Source of the DNA: Phocaeicola plebeius
GTDB lineage: Bacteria; Bacteroidota; Bacteroidia; Bacteroidales; Bacteroidaceae
Direction of reading: 5' to 3'
DNA length: 33,958 nucleotides
NCBI RefSeq assembly: GCF_003437535.1
Contig: NZ_QSQT01000034.1
Coordinates: 1-33,958, forward strand
Position 1 is the first letter of the stretch; each line of letters opens with the position of its first letter. The notes beneath the pieces were generated by a model. It was not told the DNA's origin, ran no database searches, and was given only the letters and a program-made list of their open reading frames with translations. Positions 18,300-25,730 of this stretch are shown piece after piece. Position numbers and translations under genes: made by a program.

Positions 18300-18743
18300 T
18301 TATTTGACACGTACTTTTACAATCACTTTTCTCACTCCGTCGGGAGTTACGCCCGGTGCATGTGCATCTTCCGGGAAGAAAATAGCAAACATACCCGGCT
18401 TTACGGTCAGGTAGTCAGTAGCCAGTCCTTCATAGAAGGTAATATCTTTTTCTGCATTGTAAGCAGCTTCAGGCAAATCCGTACGCGGCATATAGCCCAT
18501 TACTTCCACCCCCGACAATGGAATCTGGATGTCGATGAAATCATTGTGTGTTTCCAGACGCGCTTCTTCCTTTGTCTTCGGACGTGCATCTGCAAAGTTC
18601 ACCATCAGTTCACCTTCCTTCAGCACTACCTTCCCCACTTCGTGTGCCTGCAAGTCAGTTGCCTTCAAAAAAGCTACAGCCTCTGCAAACAAAGGATTCA
18701 GTGACACATATTTTTCCAGATTTTCCAATTTGTCAATAACCAT
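18300..18743 (-). CDS. YhcH/YjgK/YiaL family protein
   Basis: A 147-residue protein of the DUF386 (YhcH/YjgK/YiaL/EbgC-like) cupin-fold family. Typical blocks are ETHNDFIDIQIPLSGVEVMGY (about 80-100) and FFPEDAHAPG (about 123-132), which carry the Glu/His residues expected to bind a metal in the barrel. Members are linked to handling of sugars or sialic acids, and EbgC is an accessory subunit of a beta-galactosidase, but the reaction is unsettled for most. It lies between the DUF2461 gene (28 bp) and glgB (18 bp), so co-transcription is likely. A sugar-related role is inferred only from family and context. Confidence 0.85.
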   Translation of the reverse strand: MVIDKLENLEKYVSLNPLFAEAVAFLKATDLQAHEVGKVVLKEGELMVNFADARPKTKEEARLETHNDFIDIQIPLSGVEVMGYMPRTDLPEAAYNAEKDITFYEGLATDYLTVKPGMFAIFFPEDAHAPGVTPDGVRKVIVKVRVK

Positions 18744-18771
18744 ATTCTTTCAGTTTTAAATCGTTAATATT

Positions 18772-19437
18772 TTATTCAAACTCATCTATCGTTTCATTTG
18801 TAAAATCGGCAAAGCGTTTCAGCTGGCGAAACACGTCGATAATCCGTTCCATAAAGTCCGGACGGGAAAAGAACTCATCTTCCACCCGGCAGGCTACCGT
18901 AAAGTCCTTGCAACGGATGTACTGCGGATAAGGAAAGTCCTTCGGAAATCCCTTGGGCACCGTCTTCAGATGCGACTCGCCCACCACCGGAAAATACTGC
19001 TTGAAAGCCGGGTCTTCCACGATGGCACGATACTCGTCAATGCGGTCGCACACCGACTGACGCACCGCCCGCAACATATCGGCAGGCATGCACCAGCTTC
19101 CTCCGGCCAGCATACAGTTGCCCGGTTCCAGATGAAGATAATAACCACAGTGATTGGATTTCTTTCCCCTTGCATTGATATACCCTCCGATGTGGGTCTT
19201 ATAAGGAGACTTGTCGGAAGAAAAACGGACATCCCGGTAGATGCGATACGTGCAGTCACGCGGAAGGACGTGCGCCACACTTTCATCCCATGGCGAAAGG
19301 CGGGCAATCACCCCTGCCAGCAACTCCTCGAAGTCTGCCTGCACACTCAAATATTCCGCTTTATGTTCCTGAAACCACTCCCGGTTGTTGTTTGCCGCCA
19401 GTACTTTCAGGAAATCCAATATGCCCGGTATATCCAT
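18772..19437 (-). CDS. DUF2461 domain-containing protein
   Basis: A 221-residue protein of the DUF2461 (TIGR02453) family, recognised by FLKVLAANNNREWFQEHKAEY near the start, YRIYRDVRFSSDKSPYKTHIGGYI, and the GGSWCMP block. The function of the family is unknown. I choose the ATG at 19437; a longer frame can open at a TTG at 19461, but that TTG lies inside the probable -7 promoter box, so it would not be in the mRNA. It is the first gene of the operon leading to the YhcH-like gene, glgB and the DUF6057-like gene. No signal peptide or membrane segment is seen, so it should be cytoplasmic. Confidence 0.85.
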   Translation of the reverse strand: MDIPGILDFLKVLAANNNREWFQEHKAEYLSVQADFEELLAGVIARLSPWDESVAHVLPRDCTYRIYRDVRFSSDKSPYKTHIGGYINARGKKSNHCGYYLHLEPGNCMLAGGSWCMPADMLRAVRQSVCDRIDEYRAIVEDPAFKQYFPVVGESHLKTVPKGFPKDFPYPQYIRCKDFTVACRVEDEFFSRPDFMERIIDVFRQLKRFADFTNETIDEFE

Positions 19438-19458
19438 ATTCTTTACTTTTGAGTCACA

Positions 19459-19491
19459 CAAACTTACGAAATTAATTCGTATCTCTCGAAT
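19459..19491 (-). promoter_or_regulatory. Promoter of the DUF2461-glgB operon with CGAA palindromes
   Basis: On the minus strand TTCG (19490-19487, three of four matches to TTTG) precedes TAAGTTTG (19466-19459) by 20 bases. The core contains overlapping inverted repeats: ACGAA/TTCGT at 19466-19480 and ATTCG/CGAAT at 19475-19491. These could be an operator or chance. The predicted start of transcription is about 15 bases before the chosen ATG. Confidence 0.6.
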
Positions 19492-19510
19492 AAAACGATA
19501 TTTTTTTACA

Positions 19511-20293
19511 TTATCCCAGCAGATTCAGCAGAAAATCGTGCACCTTTCCGTTGGAAGCCACCACTTCGCGGCCGGAATAGCATGAATCACCCCCGGAAAA
19601 GTCGGTCACCCTTCCTCCTGCATTCTGTACCAGCAGGATACCTGCCGCCACATCCCACGGACAAGTGAAAGCTTCGGCACGCGCTTCAAAACGCCCGTCG
19701 GCCACGTAACACATCTCGGCAGCCGCCGCACCGACCACCCGAATGCCTGCCACATGCCCGTAGCAGCCTTCTATCAGGCGGTTGAATACCGGCTTGTAAG
19801 CCTCCGTTTCGTACGGAAGACCGAAAGCCATAAAAGCCTCATCGGGTACAGCTACCTGCGACACCCGAATCTGTCGGTCATTACAATAAGCAGGCGCCCC
19901 CTTGTAAGTCCAGAAACACTCGTCGCGGCACACTTCATAAACCACTCCCAGCAAGATTTCCTCACGGTTACGCAAGGCAATGCTCACACAATAAGGTGCA
20001 TGGTTATGAATGAAGTTGGTCGTACCGTCCAGCGGGTCAACCAGCCAGCAATACTCCTCGTCGGTGTGAGTTCCGCTCCCCTCTTCAGCAATAAAACCTG
20101 CCTCGAGAAGCAACTCCCGCAGACAGGCTACTATTCTTCGTTCCGATTCCTTGTCGACATACGACACATAATCGTGTGCGTGCTTCTTCTCGATCCGCTC
20201 ACGGCTGAACTTCTTCCGCTCCTCACGGATAAAAGCCCCCGTGGCTACAGCCAGTTCACGCACCTTCAAAGTCAGTTCGGATAATTCCATCAT
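19511..20293 (-). CDS. Inositol monophosphatase-family phosphatase
   Basis: A 260-residue magnesium-dependent phosphatase of the IMPase/SuhB/CysQ family. Metal ligands are visible: AEEGSG (Glu70, Glu71), DPLDGTTNF (Asp86, Asp89) and the late WDVAAG (Asp214). Substrates in the family include inositol phosphates, fructose-1,6-bisphosphate and 3'-phosphoadenosine 5'-phosphate; the sequence alone does not decide which, though the length and WDVAAG fit IMPase or SuhB. Its ATG overlaps the stop of the upstream MORN gene by one base (TAATG), so the two are probably translationally coupled. A second ATG follows immediately and could be the true start. Confidence 0.88.
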   Translation of the reverse strand: MMELSELTLKVRELAVATGAFIREERKKFSRERIEKKHAHDYVSYVDKESERRIVACLRELLLEAGFIAEEGSGTHTDEEYCWLVDPLDGTTNFIHNHAPYCVSIALRNREEILLGVVYEVCRDECFWTYKGAPAYCNDRQIRVSQVAVPDEAFMAFGLPYETEAYKPVFNRLIEGCYGHVAGIRVVGAAAAEMCYVADGRFEARAEAFTCPWDVAAGILLVQNAGGRVTDFSGGDSCYSGREVVASNGKVHDFLLNLLG

Positions 20294-21420
20294 TATTTTT
20301 TCTCCTCCAATAAACGTCCGTATCTGAAAGTCCCTTTCCGGACAATATTTCCGTTGGCATCCATCTCTACGAATGGACCGTCTTTCTTTCCCTGCTTGAA
20401 GAAGCCCTCAAAGCGAGTGCCGTCCTTTTCAATCAGCACACCCTTTCCTTCTTCCTTTCCACGTACAAAAGAACCTGTATAGACAGAACCGTCGGCCATG
20501 TGAAGCACGCCTTCTCCCTCGGCCATGTTGTTCTTCCACTGACCTTCGTATTCATCACCGTTGGCCCACTTGTATTTTCCGGTACCAGAGCGCTGGTTCT
20601 TCGACCATTGCCCATCGTACACCGCTCCGTTGGCCCAGGTGAACGTGCCTTGTCCCTCCTGCTGTCCGTTCAGGAAATGACCTACGTATTTGTCACCATT
20701 CGGATACGTATAGATACCCCTTCCCGTGCGTTCACCGTTGGCATAATCGCCCTCATAGCGTTCGCCGTTCTGGAAATAATAGATACCCTTTCCATCCTGC
20801 ACATCATCCTTCCAGTCGCCCACGTACTTATCGCCGTTGGTATAGTAGAAAGTACCCTTTCCGTGACGCATGCCGTCCTTCCAGTCGCCTTCATACTTCG
20901 ACTTATCCTCCCACACCATGGTGCCCTTCCCGTTCTTCAGGTCGTTCTTCCATTCGCCGGTGTAGACCGCTCCGCCTTTCCAGGTATAAGTACCCTGTCC
21001 GTTGCGCTTGTCATGATGCCAGGTTCCAGTATATAAGTCCCCGTTATAATAGGTCATCGTACCCTCACCCTCCTGGTAGTCAGTGTACCACATCCCGTCG
21101 TAACGGTTGTTGTTCATGAAATAATACGTTCCCTTGCCGTGCTGCTGGTCTTCGTACCACTCTCCCACGTACTTTTCTCCGTCGCTGAAAGTGTAGGTAC
21201 CTTCACCCTGGCGTTTACCCTTCACATATTCACCTTCGTACACGTCGCCATTACGGAACACCGTCTTTCCCTTTCCGTTCGGGCGGCGTCCTTTCAGTTC
21301 GCCGGTATATTCCGAACCATCCTTAAACTGGTAGTATCCCAATGACAACTGGGCCGAAGCCGATACCGAGCTGAATGCCAGCAGGGCAAATAAAAATAAT
21401 GTATGTTTGTTCTTTCTCAC
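20293..21420 (-). CDS. Exported MORN-repeat protein, about 14 repeats
   Basis: A 375-residue protein with a signal peptide (hydrophobic stretch TLFLFALLAFSSVSASA, cleavage near Ala23) followed by about 14 head-to-tail MORN repeats of exactly 23 residues, pattern YxGxWxxxxxxGxGxxxxxxGxx; the last repeat is degenerate. MORN repeats form elongated beta structures and in other systems mediate protein or lipid contact. I place the start at GTG 21420, giving MRKNKHTLF, because the longer TTG start at 21450 lies inside a good -7 promoter box. It is coupled to the downstream phosphatase gene. It has no enzyme domain, so a periplasmic or surface scaffold role is possible but unproven. Confidence 0.85.
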   Translation of the reverse strand: MRKNKHTLFLFALLAFSSVSASAQLSLGYYQFKDGSEYTGELKGRRPNGKGKTVFRNGDVYEGEYVKGKRQGEGTYTFSDGEKYVGEWYEDQQHGKGTYYFMNNNRYDGMWYTDYQEGEGTMTYYNGDLYTGTWHHDKRNGQGTYTWKGGAVYTGEWKNDLKNGKGTMVWEDKSKYEGDWKDGMRHGKGTFYYTNGDKYVGDWKDDVQDGKGIYYFQNGERYEGDYANGERTGRGIYTYPNGDKYVGHFLNGQQEGQGTFTWANGAVYDGQWSKNQRSGTGKYKWANGDEYEGQWKNNMAEGEGVLHMADGSVYTGSFVRGKEEGKGVLIEKDGTRFEGFFKQGKKDGPFVEMDANGNIVRKGTFRYGRLLEEKK

Positions 21421-21447
21421 GTTCTTAGTCTCTTTTTTAATTCCGCT

Positions 21448-21455
21448 CAAAAATA
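21448..21455 (-). promoter_or_regulatory. Probable -7 box of the MORN-phosphatase operon
   Basis: TATTTTTG on the minus strand (21455-21448) matches TAnnTTTG and lies 27 bp before the GTG start. No clear TTTG box sits 19-21 bases upstream. It lies in the 65-bp gap after the M16-like gene. Confidence 0.5.
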
Positions 21456-21485
21456 GTCTTTTTACTTTTGCACGAGCCGGAAGGT

Positions 21486-22778
21486 TTATACTTTTTTACC
21501 TGCCACTACCTCTATTAAGTTTTCTTTGCAGAAATAGCGCTGAGCCAACGAAAGCAGTTCATCGGACGTCACCTCACGGATGGCAGCCAGCGACGCATCA
21601 AAAAAGTCGGGCTTCAATCCGGCCGTTTCGATGAATATCCAGGCATCCGAGAGCGAGAATGCCCCCTCGTACGAACGGCACATATCGCCCAGCATATAGT
21701 TGCGCACCATCTCCAGTTCTTCTGCCGGCACCTTGTCCTGACGCAAACGGTCCATTTCATGATACACTTCCGTGATGACAGACTCCATGTATTCATTGGC
21801 CGCTTCCGTACTCACCACCAGCAGACTTGTGCCCGGATAAGACACCAGTCCGGCCCCGATGCCGTAGGTATATCCTTTATCTTCTCGGATATTCGACATC
21901 AGACGACTGCCGAAATACCCTCCGAACAGCGTAACCAGCACACGCAGTTTCAGGTAATCAGGATGCTTGCGGTCGAGCGAGAAACCACCCATGCGGAGCG
22001 AACTCTGCAAGGCATCCTCCTTCTCCACGTGAACCCGTTTGCGGGCATCCTTCACGATGTCCCACGTGCGTTCCACCTTCTCTGCCGTACAATTTCCCCA
22101 GGGCGCCTCTCCCCAGTGACGTTCGATGCAGCGCACCACCTCGGGCGTTACCTTACCCGACACGTACATGGAACAATTGCCCGAATGATAGTGTCGGTGA
22201 TAGAAATCCTTCAGCGCCTCCACCTGAATGCGTTCATAATCCTCCAGTTCGGCATAGCGTCCCAACGGATGCGAAGTACCGAAAAGCGAACGGTTCAGCT
22301 GCTTGCGAGCCAGTACGTCCACCCGCCGGTTGTTCACCAGGAACTGCTGGCGGTTGATGTCGCAGATAATGCGGAACTGCTCTTCCGGAAACACAGACTC
22401 CTTCACCAGTCCGGCCACAATCTCCATGGTGCGGTCAAGGTGTTTCGTCAGTGTATACAGTGTCACAAATCCACAGTTCACAGAAGAAGACAGGTCGAGC
22501 CACGCCCCGTAATAATCCAGCCGTTCGGCAATCTCGCCCGATGTCATGCGCACCGTTCCCTCACGCAGCATACGGTTGGTAAACACGGCCTGAAGCGGCT
22601 GCGACTGGTCGAGCTGTCCGCTCCGCACCAACAGGTCGAAACGAATCACGTCCTCGTTCCCGGCCGAAAGCACATACAGCGGCATGCCGTTCTTCATACG
22701 ATGCAACTCCGGCTGCAAGATGGAGAAATGCTCCAGCTGACGGATGGCAGGCGCCACACTACGGTCGAGCTGCGTCAT
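21486..22778 (-). CDS. M16-family peptidase homologue lacking the zinc motif
   Basis: A 430-residue member of the M16 (insulinase/mitochondrial processing peptidase) family. Where active members carry HxxEH before the conserved GT, this protein has VFTNR (residues 65-69, followed by MLREGT), so the zinc ligands and catalytic glutamate are absent. The C-terminal R/Y substrate-binding motif is intact (REDKGYTYG, Arg297, Lys300, Tyr302, Tyr304). This split matches the non-catalytic subunit of two-part M16B peptidases, whose partner supplies HxxEH. No partner gene is in the window. Its ATG overlaps the kdsB stop by four bases (ATGA), so it is likely coupled to kdsB. No signal peptide is seen. A role as a pseudo-enzyme or a distant subunit is inference. 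Confidence 0.88.
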   Translation of the reverse strand: MTQLDRSVAPAIRQLEHFSILQPELHRMKNGMPLYVLSAGNEDVIRFDLLVRSGQLDQSQPLQAVFTNRMLREGTVRMTSGEIAERLDYYGAWLDLSSSVNCGFVTLYTLTKHLDRTMEIVAGLVKESVFPEEQFRIICDINRQQFLVNNRRVDVLARKQLNRSLFGTSHPLGRYAELEDYERIQVEALKDFYHRHYHSGNCSMYVSGKVTPEVVRCIERHWGEAPWGNCTAEKVERTWDIVKDARKRVHVEKEDALQSSLRMGGFSLDRKHPDYLKLRVLVTLFGGYFGSRLMSNIREDKGYTYGIGAGLVSYPGTSLLVVSTEAANEYMESVITEVYHEMDRLRQDKVPAEELEMVRNYMLGDMCRSYEGAFSLSDAWIFIETAGLKPDFFDASLAAIREVTSDELLSLAQRYFCKENLIEVVAGKKV

Positions 22779-23536
22779 AATGCCTCCTGCTGATTGCGCA
22801 GAAACTCTTCGGCCCGTGCCAGATCCTGCGGTGTGTCAATACCAATGGTCTCCACTTCGCTGATGCCCACCTTGATGGAATAGCCGTTCTCCAGCCAGCG
22901 CAACTGCTCCAGCGATTCGGCCAGTTCGAGCGACGACTGCGGAAGGGGTGTAATCTCCTTCAACACCGGAGCACGGTAGGCATAAAGTCCGATATGTTTG
23001 TAATACGTATGTCCGGCCAGCCACTCCTTCTTGTCGCGGTTACGCTGGTAAGGAATGATGGAACGGCTGAAGTAGAGCGCCTTCATCTCCTTGCTCACCA
23101 CCACCTTGGGCGAGTTCACATTTTCCAGCGCATCAAATCCGTCGGCAGGCGTAAACGGTTTCACAAGTGTGGCAATCTGTGTTGACGCATCGTCAAAGCA
23201 AGCCTTCACGGCTTCCAGCTGCGAACGCTGGATGAACGGTTCGTCACCCTGAATGTTCACCACCACGTCATAGCCGCTGCCCACCTTGCAGTAAGCCTCG
23301 TAGCAACGGTCGGTCCCGCTCTTATGGTCGACCGATGTCATTACCACCTTTCCACCGAAAGCCTTTACAGCCGCTTCGATGCGTTCGTCGTCGGTAGCCA
23401 CGTAAGCTTCGTCCAGCACACCGGCCACTTGTTCATAAACTCTTTGTATCACGGGTTTGCCTCCCAGTAGTGCCAAAGGTTTGGCGGGGAAGCGTGTAGA
23501 TGCATATCTTGCAGGAATAATTCCAATAAATTTCAT
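22775..23536 (-). CDS. kdsB: CMP-Kdo synthetase (KdsB)
   Basis: A 253-residue 3-deoxy-manno-octulosonate cytidylyltransferase. It activates Kdo with CTP to CMP-Kdo for the inner core of lipopolysaccharide. The nucleotide-binding start GIIPARYASTRFPAKPL (residues 4-20), VNIQGDEPFIQ, and the ending IGIDTPQDLARAEEFL are typical of KdsB. The start at ATG 23536 (MKFIGIIPARY) fits the family; an upstream in-frame extension is AT-rich and includes the -7 box. It is the first gene of a two-gene unit with the M16-like gene. Confidence 0.95.
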   Translation of the reverse strand: MKFIGIIPARYASTRFPAKPLALLGGKPVIQRVYEQVAGVLDEAYVATDDERIEAAVKAFGGKVVMTSVDHKSGTDRCYEAYCKVGSGYDVVVNIQGDEPFIQRSQLEAVKACFDDASTQIATLVKPFTPADGFDALENVNSPKVVVSKEMKALYFSRSIIPYQRNRDKKEWLAGHTYYKHIGLYAYRAPVLKEITPLPQSSLELAESLEQLRWLENGYSIKVGISEVETIGIDTPQDLARAEEFLRNQQEAL

Positions 23537-23562
23537 GGTTATTGTATTTGGGTTATGCTTCG

Positions 23563-23570
23563 CAAATGTA
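23563..23570 (-). promoter_or_regulatory. Probable -7 box of kdsB
   Basis: TACATTTG on the minus strand (23570-23563) matches TAnnTTTG and lies 26 bp before the ATG. A TTTG occurs at 23588-23585 but its 14-base spacing is shorter than usual. Confidence 0.5.
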
Positions 23571-23604
23571 CGAATAAAAAGTGACAAACAGAAAAATGAG
23601 CTTG

Positions 23605-24258
23605 CTATTCAGATTTTTCAATGATTGTCTTTATCCATTCCGCAAACCGCGGACATTTCTCCAAAATGGATTTTATCCCGATTTCCAATGCTATCAGGTT
23701 TCCTTCCAGCACTTTGTTGTAGTCGGACTTTATAGCCAGCAATCTTTTGGAGGGAGCCCCTTCAGGAGAGGTATTGATGTCTTCGGGGTTGTCGTAGGAT
23801 GAAATGATAGAAGCAGTCTTTGCTGCGAGTTCTTCCGAAAAATAGTACTCAAAACCTTTGTTACTGGAAAACAGCAGAGCCTCAAACTCGTGCAACTGTA
23901 TGTAAGAGAAAAAACGACGGTCGTCTATAGCCTCATTAATTGCCGCTTCCAACGACTGTATTTGCTCTATTTTGTCCGGCTTCTTCATGCTGTCCTCATA
24001 ATGGGGCATATCGTGGGGAAGTCTGAAAAAGTCAATAAAGGTAGTTACGATATAATCGCTTTTTTCGGACATCAAAAGAGGCTTGATCGTATTTGCCAGA
24101 TGTGAATAGCTCACCATTCCTCCCCGACCTGTCCTGCTTGTCCGAACCAAGACAGGCGTAACGCTCAATATACCAAATTCTTGCAAATAGGGAGAAATGA
24201 CCGAGTTGACAAACTCTTGCTCCGTCTGCCCTTCGACGACAATATACACACGTTTCAT
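23605..24258 (-). CDS. DUF4276 Toprim-like protein, partner of the AAA ATPase
   Basis: A 217-residue protein of the DUF4276 family. It starts MKRVYIVVEGQTE, resembling Toprim motif I with Glu9 as the likely catalytic acid; a second acidic site follows in TTFIDFFRLP (Asp76), and the family hallmark HEFEALLF is at 123-130. Toprim-type proteins are nucleases, primases or topoisomerases. I choose the ATG at 24258, which overlaps the stop of the upstream AAA ATPase gene as ATGA; a longer frame from 24288 would add ten residues overlapping that gene. The pairing of an ABC-like AAA ATPase with a Toprim protein resembles OLD-type and PARIS-type antiphage systems in architecture, although those use other Toprim families. 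To my knowledge the family lacks an established function; a nuclease role is inference. Confidence 0.82.
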   Translation of the reverse strand: MKRVYIVVEGQTEQEFVNSVISPYLQEFGILSVTPVLVRTSRTGRGGMVSYSHLANTIKPLLMSEKSDYIVTTFIDFFRLPHDMPHYEDSMKKPDKIEQIQSLEAAINEAIDDRRFFSYIQLHEFEALLFSSNKGFEYYFSEELAAKTASIISSYDNPEDINTSPEGAPSKRLLAIKSDYNKVLEGNLIALEIGIKSILEKCPRFAEWIKTIIEKSE

Positions 24259-25349
24259 AACTGCCCTCCTATCATGTTTTTCTCCCACAAATCACTGAGA
24301 GACAATTCGTAATCGTCCATCCATTTTTCCAGTTCTTCCCGTTCCAGATGACGAAAAACCGATTGGTTGTCTGCCCTGTCCACCACAATAATGTCTTCCA
24401 CCTCAAAGCAATTGACCAGATTGGTGGACTGAGTAGACAAAATAATCTGGCTTTTGAGCGAAGCCTGCTTGACAAGTTGGGACAGTTTATTGATAGCGGC
24501 CGGATGCAAACCCAATTCAGGTTCATCAATAATTATCACTTCCGGCATCTTGGACTGCAACAGTAAGGTTGTAAGGGCTATAAAACGCAAAGTACCGTCC
24601 GAAAAGCTATAACCATCGAGGTACATATCTGTATCCCTCTCTTCCCATTCCAGACGAATTCTTTCCTTGTTGTTGGCATCCGGACGGAGCTTGAAACCCT
24701 TGAAATAAGGAGCAATGGAACGTATCACACCCTCTATCAAGCGGAATGTCTTTTCATCGTTCAGCATCAATGAATACAGGTAAGCGGCAAGGTTGGAGCC
24801 GTTATCACGCAAACATTCGTTGTCGTTAATCGGGCAATCTCCACGCATGGGAGAAGTGGCACTGGTATCGTGAAAATGATAGACTGTAAAGCTACCCAAA
24901 TACTTTCTCAAGTAAGCAGCCCTCCATCTTTTATTATCCTTCAAAGAGGATTCTTCTACGGCAGAATCCCAAATCGTTCTGTTCCACTGTGAATAATCCT
25001 TTCCCGGCTTATGATAGTTATTAAAAAAATCTCCCGTTTTTTCAATATAGCCTTTGTTCGATTGCGATGGTTTAATCTCAAAGAAAAAAGCATTTGTATT
25101 GTCAAAATCAATCAATCCCTGGATAGACGGCGATACTTTTCTTCCCTGACGCAGCAAGTTATCAATCCCCCCTTTAGACAAGGTATAACTGCCAAAGCGC
25201 TGCTCATATATTGCCTTGGTCAATTCAAAGAATGAAATGAAATTACTTTTTCCAGCTCCGTTTGAACCGATTAACACATTCAGCCGATTCAAAGGCAGCG
25301 ACAAGTCTTTAATGGACTTGTAATTCTCAATCAAAACCTGCTCTATCAT
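24255..25349 (-). CDS. AAA_21-type ATPase, ABC-like, of a two-gene module
   Basis: A 364-residue ATPase of the AAA_15/AAA_21 kind. Walker A is GSNGAGKS (28-35), a signature-like SFSDGTLR lies at 248-255, Walker B is VIIIDEPELGLHP (271-283) with Glu276 as catalytic base, and the switch ILSTQSTNLV follows at 303-312. The middle block YHFHDTSATSPM is typical of the family. Such stand-alone SMC/ABC-like ATPases act as sensors or motors in several defence systems (OLD, Septu, PARIS, retron-linked) and in recombination. Its stop overlaps the DUF4276 start by four bases, so the two proteins are made together. Upstream lie a likely -7 box and the 22-bp palindrome array. No restriction or toxin gene is adjacent. 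Confidence 0.88.
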   Translation of the reverse strand: MIEQVLIENYKSIKDLSLPLNRLNVLIGSNGAGKSNFISFFELTKAIYEQRFGSYTLSKGGIDNLLRQGRKVSPSIQGLIDFDNTNAFFFEIKPSQSNKGYIEKTGDFFNNYHKPGKDYSQWNRTIWDSAVEESSLKDNKRWRAAYLRKYLGSFTVYHFHDTSATSPMRGDCPINDNECLRDNGSNLAAYLYSLMLNDEKTFRLIEGVIRSIAPYFKGFKLRPDANNKERIRLEWEERDTDMYLDGYSFSDGTLRFIALTTLLLQSKMPEVIIIDEPELGLHPAAINKLSQLVKQASLKSQIILSTQSTNLVNCFEVEDIIVVDRADNQSVFRHLEREELEKWMDDYELSLSDLWEKNMIGGQL

Positions 25350-25479
25350 ATTCTATCTTAAATTCCGCTTTACCATAAACAAGCACTTTCTCTACCGGTT
25401 TTCTGTACATTTCCAGTTAAGACTGTACCTGCGCATACGCTTCTATCCTTCATCCTGATTCAGATAGTTACGTAATATG

Positions 25480-25487
25480 CAAAATTA
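25480..25487 (-). promoter_or_regulatory. Probable -7 box of the AAA/DUF4276 operon
   Basis: TAATTTTG on the minus strand (25487-25480) matches TAnnTTTG; no TTTG lies at the expected distance upstream. Transcription from here would give a leader of about 125 bases. The palindrome array starts 73 bp further upstream. Confidence 0.4.
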
Positions 25488-25559
25488 GAAAACTTTCTCA
25501 AAAGCCCTGCAACAATCACCCTTTTTATTGAAAACGTACAACTAAATTCAGTACTTCCA

Positions 25560-25691
25560 AAACGCAAGTGCATTCAAAACAAAACGCCTTTGCGTTTTAG
25601 ATCAAACGCAAGTACGTTTTAAGTAAAACGCAAGGGCGTTTCATCTTAAACGTAAGGGCGTTTTAGTCCAAACACAAAGGCGTTTTTCAGA
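25560..25691. repeat. Six-unit palindrome array with exact 22-bp period
   Basis: Six units start at 25560, 25582, 25604, 25626, 25648 and 25670, each exactly 22 bp. Five hold a 16-bp inverted repeat of the form AAACGC-N4-GCGTTT (allowing one changed base in an arm), and the first has only the left arm well kept. The four central bases are AAGT, CTTT, AAGT, AAGG, AAGG and AAAG; unit 2 (CTTT) is the reverse complement orientation of an AAAG unit. The 6-bp linkers differ. The array lies between the stop of the ECF-S-like gene and the promoter region of the AAA/DUF4276 operon. Possible roles are a phased set of protein sites or a row of small RNA hairpins. Confidence 0.9.
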
Positions 25692-25712
25692 GGATTTTTA
25701 CACCTCTGAAAA
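25684..25712. other. Hairpin after the ECF-S-like gene
   Basis: Perfect 10-bp arms at 25684-25693 and 25703-25712 (TTTTCAGAGG and complement) with a 9-base loop lie 19 bp past the stop of the ECF-S-like gene. No U-run follows on the minus strand (AAAAACGCC), so it is not a standard terminator, though it may protect the 3' end of the transcript. It overlaps the last unit of the palindrome array. Confidence 0.5.
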
Positions 25713-25730
25713 TCAATCAATTACATTTTC

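Noticed and set aside
19438..19461. TTG start extending the DUF2461 protein by eight residues
   Set aside because: The TTG lies inside the -7 box TAAGTTTG, so it should not be transcribed; the ATG at 19437 fits the family start.
25684..25712. Intrinsic terminator for the ECF-S-like gene
   Set aside because: The stem is perfect but no U-run follows on the minus strand, so I list it only as a hairpin.
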